Shown here: piece by piece, positions 18,708-24,440 of the stretch | How positions within the stretch are numbered: position 1 is the first letter of the stretch | How the letters are laid out: the number at the start of each line of letters is the position of its first letter | Source: Metamycoplasma auris | GTDB lineage: Bacteria; Bacillota_I; Bacilli_A; Mycoplasmatales; Metamycoplasmataceae | Reading direction: 5' to 3' | NCBI RefSeq assembly: GCF_003253435.1 | Contig: NZ_QKUB01000007.1 | Span: forward strand, 1-24,440 | DNA: 24,440 nucleotides | Notes under the pieces: model-generated | Databases searched by the model: none | Seen by the model: only the letters and a program-made list of their open reading frames with translations | Told to the model about the DNA's origin: nothing | Program-made: the position numbers and the translations under genes

Positions 18708-19256
18708 ATGTTAAGAATTATTGCTGGTAAATATCGTTCAAGAATCCTTAAAACACCATCCAAAAATACGACTAGACCAACAATTGATCGGGCAAGAGAA
18801 GCAATCTTTTCCTCAATTCAATTTGATATTGAAAACAAAGTATTTTTAGACTTATTTGCAGGTTCAGGTTCATTTTGTCTAGAAGCATTATCACGGGGTG
18901 CAAAAAAAGGAATATGTGTTGAAAAAGACCTTGAAGCATACAAAGTCATTGAAGAAAATAAAAGAAATTTAAAAGAATCAAATCTTGAAGTATATAACAC
19001 GGATGCGCTTACATTTCTAAAAAGAAATTTTGCTCTTACTTTTGATTTTGTTTACTTAGATCCTCCCTTTATAAAAAAAGATTTGCTTATTGAATGTGTG
19101 GATATAATCACAAATAATTCGATGCTTAATTTCGATGGAAAAATAATTATTGAGACAGATTGAAAAGATTTTAATTATTCAAATAATGATTTTATTATTT
19201 CAAAAGTTAAAAAATATGGCAAAATTTTTATATATTTTATAGAAAAAAAATTCTAA
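18708..19256 (+). CDS. rsmD: 16S rRNA (guanine966-N2)-methyltransferase
   Basis: Predicted 182-residue RsmD, methylating N2 of G966 in 16S rRNA with SAM. It begins with the family signature MLRIIAGKYRSRIL and TRPTIDRAREAIFS. The SAM motif is FLDLFAGSGSFCLEALSRGA (about 46-65), and the catalytic motif is DPPF (118-121). Length is normal. The single TGA is Trp. Leaderless start as for trmB and fmt. Confidence 0.95.
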
Positions 19257-19303
19257 ATCTTTTCATATTTCTAATAATTTAATAAATTTAGTGCTTTAAT
19301 TGT

Positions 19304-19309
19304 TATACA
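19304..19309 (+). promoter_or_regulatory. Extended -10 box of gmk
   Basis: TGTTATACA gives an extended -10 (TG, one base, TATACA). A strong AAGGAGG (19316-19322) lies 7 bases before the gmk ATG at 19330 and fixes that start instead of the in-frame TTG at 19300. Confidence 0.55.
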
Positions 19310-19329
19310 CAAAAAAAGGAGGAAGCAAT

Positions 19330-19953
19330 ATGAGCAAAAAAATTATCATATTTTCAGGTCCAAGTGCAGTTGGAAAAGGAACAATTGAAAAATCTTTATT
19401 TGCTAATAAAGATTTGAAATTAAAGTTATCAGTTTCAGCAACAACAAGAGAAAAAAGAGATGGTGAAATTGATGGAGTGCATTATTATTTTGTTCCATTT
19501 GATATTTTTGAGACCTTTATCAAAGAAGAAAAATTCTTAGAATACTCAAAACACTTTGATAATTACTATGGTACTTTAAAATCTGAAATTCAAAATATTG
19601 CTACATTTAGAAAAATTCCTTTTATCGAGATTGAAACAAATGGTGCAAAACAAATCATTGACCTATATAAAAAAGAAAATCGTGAAGATGAAATTTGTTC
19701 AATCTTTCTAATGCCCCCTTCTCTAGCTGAACTTCGTCGTCGTATGAAAGAACGTAACACTGAATCAGAAAACTCTGTGTTTAAAAGATTGGATAAAGCA
19801 AAAGAAGAAATTGAGTTATCTTATATGTTTGAACATGTTATTGTTAATTATTCAATCGATGATACAGTTGCACAGATTGAAAAGATTATTAAAGAAAACT
19901 TTGATCATATAATCAATGACCAAAAGGAAATTAAAGCAGAAAGAAAAGCTTAA
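19330..19953 (+). CDS. gmk: Guanylate kinase
   Basis: Predicted 207-residue guanylate kinase, ATP plus GMP to ADP plus GDP. P-loop FSGPSAVGKGT (about 8-18). GMP-binding residues lie in SATTREKRDGEIDGVHYYFV. EIETNGAKQI and IFLMPPSLAELRRRMKERNT (lid region) follow in the usual order. Length is normal and the sequence is well conserved. It is first in the group gmk, kinase, rsgA, rpe but is followed by a terminator, so it is probably transcribed separately. Confidence 0.97.
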   Translation: MSKKIIIFSGPSAVGKGTIEKSLFANKDLKLKLSVSATTREKRDGEIDGVHYYFVPFDIFETFIKEEKFLEYSKHFDNYYGTLKSEIQNIATFRKIPFIEIETNGAKQIIDLYKKENREDEICSIFLMPPSLAELRRRMKERNTESENSVFKRLDKAKEEIELSYMFEHVIVNYSIDDTVAQIEKIIKENFDHIINDQKEIKAERKA

Positions 19954-19973
19954 TATTTTAGTTAATTTCTTAT

Positions 19974-20006
19974 TGAACATCAATTATTGATGTTCATTTT
20001 ATTTTT
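19974..20006 (+). terminator. Rho-independent terminator of gmk
   Basis: Perfect 10-base arms TGAACATCAA (19974-19983) and TTGATGTTCA (19987-19996) with a 3-base loop, followed by TTTTATTTTT. Confidence 0.85.
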
Positions 20007-20007
20007 A

Positions 20008-20013
20008 TATAAT
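20008..20013 (+). promoter_or_regulatory. Candidate -10 box (TATAAT) of the kinase gene
   Basis: TATAAT lies directly after the gmk terminator and 56 bases before ATG 20070. The leader shows no good ribosome site (only CGGG). Confidence 0.4.
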
Positions 20014-20069
20014 TTAAATAAATAAATTTTTGTTTGCTATTTGAATATTAAAAATACGGGAATTTTAAG

Positions 20070-20903
20070 ATGTTAAATGAATTAATTGAATATGAAAATA
20101 TAAATAAGAATTTTAAAGATTTTTCTTTAATTTCAAGTAATCAAAAAACAGCAATTTATTCATGTATCTATAAAAAAACAAACAAAAAAGTGGTGCTTAA
20201 GGTTTTAAAAAAATCAAATGTTGATAATAAAGAAAAAAACAGATTTAAAAATGAATGCAATTTACTTAAGAAAATTAATTCAGAAAATGTAATAAGAATG
20301 ATTGGGTATTTTTTTAAAGATGATGAACTATACTATGCAATGGAATTTTTTGAATTTGGTACATTAAGAGACTTAATTAAAAAACAAAGACTTAGTTTTC
20401 TAGACATTGTTGGAATTGCAATCAAAATTTGCATCGGTCTTAGGGATATTCATAATTTAAATATCATTCATCGTGATTTAAAACCAAGCAATATCTTAGT
20501 CGATCTGAATAAGTCAATTCTTAAAATCATTGATTTTGGAATCTCAATCAATGAAGTTGATTATAAGGTTGAAAACTCAAATAAAGTTATCGGCTCAATT
20601 CATTATCTTGCGCCTGAATTAATTTTGCAATCATCTAGAATTACTAAACAAGTTGATATTTATGCTTTTGGAATTATTTTGTTTGAAATGATATGTGGAC
20701 ATCCTCCTTTTTATTCCAATGATTATAAAGAAATAATGCTAAATCAAATTAATAAAAATATTCCTAAACTTTCAAATTTGGATAACAAATTACTCAATCA
20801 ATTACAAAATATAATTGATAAATGCACTAAAAAAAATCCACTTGAAAGATATAACGATTGCAATGAAATAATAAGTGACTTAAAGGCTTGTCTTGTTGAT
20901 TAA
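20070..20903 (+). CDS. prkC: Serine/threonine protein kinase, kinase domain only
   Basis: Predicted 277-residue Hanks-type Ser/Thr kinase, related by position and sequence to PrkC/PknB. Present: ATP Lys44 in VVLKVLK, helix-C Glu62, catalytic HRDLKPSN (134-141), DFG (155-157), APE, and the IYAFGIILFEMICGHPPF region. The glycine-rich loop that holds ATP is not recognisable: the place reads ISSNQKTAIYS. There is no transmembrane segment and no PASTA repeat, so it is a soluble bare kinase. The C-terminal KKNPLERYND is the normal end of the domain. In Firmicutes this gene follows the PP2C phosphatase prpC; here gmk is directly upstream and no phosphatase is seen. Symbol given by context; orthology is likely but not proven. 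Confidence 0.85.
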   Translation: MLNELIEYENINKNFKDFSLISSNQKTAIYSCIYKKTNKKVVLKVLKKSNVDNKEKNRFKNECNLLKKINSENVIRMIGYFFKDDELYYAMEFFEFGTLRDLIKKQRLSFLDIVGIAIKICIGLRDIHNLNIIHRDLKPSNILVDLNKSILKIIDFGISINEVDYKVENSNKVIGSIHYLAPELILQSSRITKQVDIYAFGIILFEMICGHPPFYSNDYKEIMLNQINKNIPKLSNLDNKLLNQLQNIIDKCTKKNPLERYNDCNEIISDLKACLVD

Positions 20904-20950
20904 AATCGTTGATATGAAATTTTTATAAGCAACATAATGAATATAACAAC

Positions 20951-20956
20951 TATAAT
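20951..20956 (+). promoter_or_regulatory. Candidate -10 box (TATAAT) before rsgA
   Basis: TATAAT lies 42 bases before the rsgA ATG; GAAGGA (20985-20990) is the ribosome site, 8 bases before the start. No terminator is seen between the kinase gene and rsgA, so read-through is also possible. Confidence 0.35.
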
Positions 20957-20998
20957 AATTAATAACAAGTAATAAAGAATTTTAGAAGGATAAAAAAT

Positions 20999-21847
20999 AT
21001 GAAAAATGGAAAAATAATTAAATCAATTGCAGGGTTTTTTGACATCCGCTCTTTTGATGATAAGAAAGTTTATCGAGTTAGAGGAGGAGGAAAACTTAGA
21101 TTGCTTGACATTAAACCAATTGTTGGTGATAATGTTGAATTTGAAGAAGAAGGATTAATTCATCATATTTATGGGAGAAAAAACTTTTTTATTCGTCCTA
21201 AAATTGCAAATGTTGACCAAGCTATTGTTGTAATGTCATTAGTTGAACCTGAATTTAGTGCGCAATTAGTTGATAAATTTCTTATTATTATCGAAAGCAA
21301 AAATGTTGAACCAATCATTGTTTTAACTAAAAAAGATTTAACTTCAACTTCTAAAATCAATTTTTATATTGAGCAAGGATACAAAGTCTTTGAAATTAAC
21401 TATGAAAAGAATACTGGATTTGATGGCCTTAGAGATATATTTGAAAATAAAACGAGTTTCTTTGTTGGGCAAACTGGTGTTGGGAAAACAACTCTAATTA
21501 ATTACTTAGCAAAAACTAATTTTGAAACACAAGCAATTTCAAAGGCACTAAATCGTGGTAAACATACAACTAGAGAAGTAAGTTTAATTGAATTTAATGG
21601 CGGTGAAATGATTGATACTCCAGGTTTTTCTTCAATTGAATTTGATTTAACGGTGGATGAAATGCCAACAGCATTTAAGGCATTTAGAGAAGCATCGCCA
21701 CATTGTAAATATCGAAGCTGTAAACATTACTTAGAACCCGAAGATGATTGTGAAGTAAAAAAACGCCTTAAGGCAGGCATCATTAAACAAGAAAGATATG
21801 AAAACTATATTAGTTTCTTAAGACGTATGCTTGAACCTTCATATTAA
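20999..21847 (+). CDS. rsgA: Ribosome small-subunit GTPase RsgA
   Basis: Predicted 282-residue RsgA (YjeQ/CpgA), a circularly permuted GTPase acting in late 30S maturation. An N-terminal OB-fold region (GDNVEF) precedes the permuted motifs: G4 TKKD (110-113) comes before G1 GQTGVGKT (157-164) and G3 DTPGF (206-210). The C-terminal zinc site is C236, C241, H243 and C251. Length is normal. Together with the kinase upstream and rpe 29 bases downstream it keeps the Firmicute prkC-rsgA-rpe order. Confidence 0.96.
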   Translation: MKNGKIIKSIAGFFDIRSFDDKKVYRVRGGGKLRLLDIKPIVGDNVEFEEEGLIHHIYGRKNFFIRPKIANVDQAIVVMSLVEPEFSAQLVDKFLIIIESKNVEPIIVLTKKDLTSTSKINFYIEQGYKVFEINYEKNTGFDGLRDIFENKTSFFVGQTGVGKTTLINYLAKTNFETQAISKALNRGKHTTREVSLIEFNGGEMIDTPGFSSIEFDLTVDEMPTAFKAFREASPHCKYRSCKHYLEPEDDCEVKKRLKAGIIKQERYENYISFLRRMLEPSY

Positions 21848-21876
21848 AAATAAATAATAAATTAAGGAGATAAAAG

Positions 21877-22548
21877 ATGCAATATAAAATAAGTCCTTCA
21901 ATTCTAGATGTACAACCTGATCAAATGATTTCTTATGTTAATACATTAATTGATTGGGGAGTAAGTAATGTTCATTATGATGTTATGGATAATGAATTTG
22001 TTCCTAATAAAGCCTTAGAATTAGAAAAAATTAAAGAGATTGCGAATAAATGTAAAAAACACACAATGGATATTCATTTAATGGTATCTGACGTAATGAA
22101 GTACTATATGATGTACAAGAATGTGGGAGATATTCTTACTTTTCATTATGAAGCATTTAAAAGCAAAGAAGAGTTTTTTGAATTAATTGATCAAGCAAAA
22201 AAAGATCATATAAAGATTGGTTTAGCAATTAATCCTGATACTGATATAAATAGTATTTTTCCATATCTTAAATATCTAGAATTAGTCTTGGTTATGAGTG
22301 TATTTCCTGGTTTGGGTGGACAAGTCTTTATTGAAGGTACTCTTGAAAGAGTTAAGATTTTAAAAGATTATGTTCTAAAAAATAATTTAGATTTAATTAT
22401 TCAGATTGATGGGGGAATTAAGGCTCATAATATCAAGTCATGCTATGATGCAGGAATTACTTTGGCAGTTGTTGGGTCTTATTTGGTAAAGAATTTTTCT
22501 AAAAAAGAAATAGACCGTCTAACTAACTGAGATAAAAAAAATTGATAA
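21877..22548 (+). CDS. rpe: Ribulose-phosphate 3-epimerase
   Basis: Predicted 223-residue TIM-barrel epimerase, ribulose 5-phosphate to xylulose 5-phosphate. Key residues: Ser7 in SPSIL, His33 and catalytic Asp35 in NVHYDVMD, His67 in DIHLMV, MSVFPGLGGQVF (phosphate loop region; more often MSVNPGFGGQ), catalytic Asp178 in QIDGGI, and VVGSYLV. TGA at 22528-22530 is Trp and the protein ends six codons later at TAA 22546, inside the following terminator. AAGGAG lies 7 bases before the ATG. Probably co-transcribed with rsgA. Confidence 0.95.
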
Positions 22549-22591
22549 AAAAATGAAGTTTCTTTTATTTGTATAGATACTTCATTTTTTT
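22547..22591. terminator. Hairpin terminator between rpe and the nuclease gene
   Basis: A-run plus ATGAAGT (22547-22559) pairs perfectly over 13 bases with ACTTCAT plus T-run (22579-22591), loop 19 bases. It can end transcription from both convergent genes and overlaps the rpe stop codon. Confidence 0.8.
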
Positions 22592-22613
22592 ATTGTAGTT
22601 TATTTTTTAAGTG

Positions 22614-24440
22614 TTATGAGATCTTAAAGGTTGCAGTAACGTAGGTATGATCACTTAGAACTCCACCTTTTCAGATTGATTTAGTATCCTTGATTTCAAC
22701 ACCATGTTTCTTAAATAAATCACTAAATTCTTTACCCTTAACTACTTTATAAAGATCGAATACTTCTTTATTTACTAGTTCGAAATCAGATTTATAGAAA
22801 ATTTTATCGTAAGGGTTGGTGTAGTTTTCACCTTTTCTTCCTAAAGATGATCTATGTCTATGAGCATCATCAAATACTGATTCATATCCACTATCTCCAC
22901 CGTGTTTCTTTAGTCAATCAAATGCTAATTTTTCTTTGCCTAGAATAATATTTGTATCCCCACCAAAGAAAATGTTTTCTCCATCATCACTTAGATTTTC
23001 AAATTCTTTTAGAACATTTTCTAATTGTTTTGCTTCACGGTATTCGAATGTTCCAAGTCCATCCTTGATTATTTCACCTTTTTTAGCACCAGGTCCATCA
23101 AAGTGGTTAAATACAAATGTTAATTTCTTTTCTGGTTTTGGTTTGTATTTAAATTGGACACCATATGGAGGTCTTGCATATTCTGCGTTATCTTCTCCTA
23201 AAAAGTCTGTGAACAATTCTTTATAGCTATATCCTTTTTTACCATTTTTAAATTCAATTGGTTCAAATTTCTTGTTATTATAAATGATTGCAACAGCTTC
23301 AGCACTTCCTGCATTAAATGTGCTTCCAGCTTCTTTTTTAGAAGCAATGTATGAATACATATTTGAATGACTTAGTTTATTCATCTCGTCAACTATTTTT
23401 TTAACCCCTTCTGGGTTTTTAACTTCAGTTAGACCAAGAATATCAAACTTTTCTTTTTCACTTAAAATAGCAATACGTTTTGTTTTATCCTTTTGTTTTT
23501 TATCATCACCAGTAAAGTTTAGGATGTTTCAGTGTCCTAATTTAAATAAGCCACTTCCTAATGATGGACTTTCTGGAATTTCAGGTTCAGGAGCAGGTTC
23601 TGGTTCGGGATCACTTGGTTCAGTAGGATTTGTTGGAGATAAGTCACCATCATCATTTGGTGGAGTTACTTCTTCATCATCCCCATCAATTTCTTCTTCA
23701 TCTCCTTCTTCCTCTCCATCTTTAGTAAATGTATATTCAATGTTAATTATTGATTTATTTGCTTTATCTGATACTAAAGGTTCACCATTAAATACAAATT
23801 TTCCAACCTTATAACTAACTTCTAGATCAAAAGTTATTGTCGTTGTAGATAAATATGGATCGGTATATTCATCCTTATTTAGAATTTTATAATCTAACAT
23901 TGCAGATAGATTTGTATATTTACCACGTTTATAAATTGGGTTGTTAGCATTTACTAATTGACGTTCGCCATCAGGGTTATTAACTAATTTTTTGTATGCC
24001 TCTTTAGTAAGTTTTATGAATTCATATCTAGGACCAGAGTAACTATCACCTAAAGGAATAGTTCCCTTTTTAGCGACTAAGATATTTCTAGTAGTTCTGT
24101 CATATCAAAGGTCATGATTACCATCTAGAATTCAATGAATCATCTTTTTGTAATCTCTATTACCTTGATTTTTTAATAGAATATTACCAAGACCTAGAGC
24201 AATTTCAGATTCTTTGTCACCAATTTTTGGAATAAGTGGTTCTGCAGCTGATCTAGAAGGATTTTCATCTGAATCTGAAGAAGTTGATTTTGGCTTTTCT
24301 TTTGCGGCTTGAGAACTTCATAATGCCATTAAATCACCTGTAGTTTCAGCAGATATTGCTTCATTTAACTTAGGTTTATTAGCTTCTCAGTTTTCTTTTA
24401 GAATCTTATTCTTTGCTCTTTCTAAATCTTCTTCAGTTCA
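22614..24440 (-). CDS. MnuA-like surface nuclease with N-terminal LWYD/YKVGK module (5' end outside window)
   Basis: At least 608 residues; the start and any signal peptide lie beyond the right edge. Three parts are seen. (1) About 24195-23727: the same module as in the two lipoproteins, with NHDLWYDRTTRNILV, QLVNA, then EVSYKVGKF and NKSIINIEY. (2) About 23726-23580: an acidic and Pro-rich linker. (3) About 23560-22614: an endonuclease/exonuclease/phosphatase-fold domain, starting GHWNILNFTG, with Glu in LTEVK, His in NHFDG, Asp and Asn in GGDTN, and the final LSDHTY (Asp-His), all catalytic positions of the DNase I-like fold. Mycoplasma MnuA-type membrane nucleases have this fold and supply nucleotides by digesting host nucleic acid; that role is inferred here. 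TGA codons are Trp. The upstream part (WTEEDLERAKNKILK) is helical and unrecognised. Confidence 0.88.

Noticed and set aside
23524..23814. Plus-strand Ser/Gly-rich open frame
   Set aside because: Antisense of the acidic/Pro-rich linker of the nuclease; low complexity only.
1..24440. CRISPR array, tRNA or rRNA genes
   Set aside because: No regularly spaced repeats and no tRNA or rRNA signature could be seen; intergenic hairpins are explained as terminators.

Overview
The window is a piece of a mollicute (Mycoplasma-type) chromosome. It is very AT-rich, almost every gene reads through in-frame TGA codons that must encode Trp, and it carries mycoplasma-style lipoproteins (lipobox ending in Cys) and mycoplasma-specific families. 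The GyrA N-terminal extension puts the quinolone-region Ser at residue 149. As recalled, M. hominis also has an extended GyrA with this Ser at about 153, so a hominis-group species is possible, but this is inference. All coordinates below treat TGA as Trp.

Left region (1-6620), accessory. The 5' part of an IS3-type insertion sequence runs off the left edge. Next comes a surface lipoprotein (414-1502), then a type III restriction-modification system (mod 1713-3403, res 3387-5810), then a second, paralogous lipoprotein (5978-6538). mod contains an 11-copy GA dinucleotide tract that puts the gene out of frame. Ten or 13 copies would restore a complete Mod of about 562 residues, so this is a phase-variable methyltransferase caught in the OFF state.

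Centre (6670-11101), mostly housekeeping: a DUF402 protein (-), trmB and gyrA (+), then an ECF transporter S component (-), separated by clear hairpin terminators.

Right of centre (12026-18536), minus strand: two tandem diverged M17 leucyl aminopeptidases, the overlapping pair fmt-ung, and a large membrane-anchored HExxH metalloprotease. Peptide degradation (two aminopeptidases plus a surface protease) fits an organism that lives on host peptides.

18708-22548, plus strand: rsmD, gmk, a short Ser/Thr kinase, rsgA and rpe. This resembles the Firmicute gmk/prpC/prkC/rsgA/rpe neighbourhood but lacks the PP2C phosphatase.

Right edge (22614 to beyond the window), minus strand: a MnuA-like surface nuclease. 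Its N-terminal part carries the same domain as the two lipoproteins flanking the restriction system (signatures LWYD, QLVN and YKVGK). This shared, apparently unnamed module and the phase-variable mod switch are the two strongest observations.
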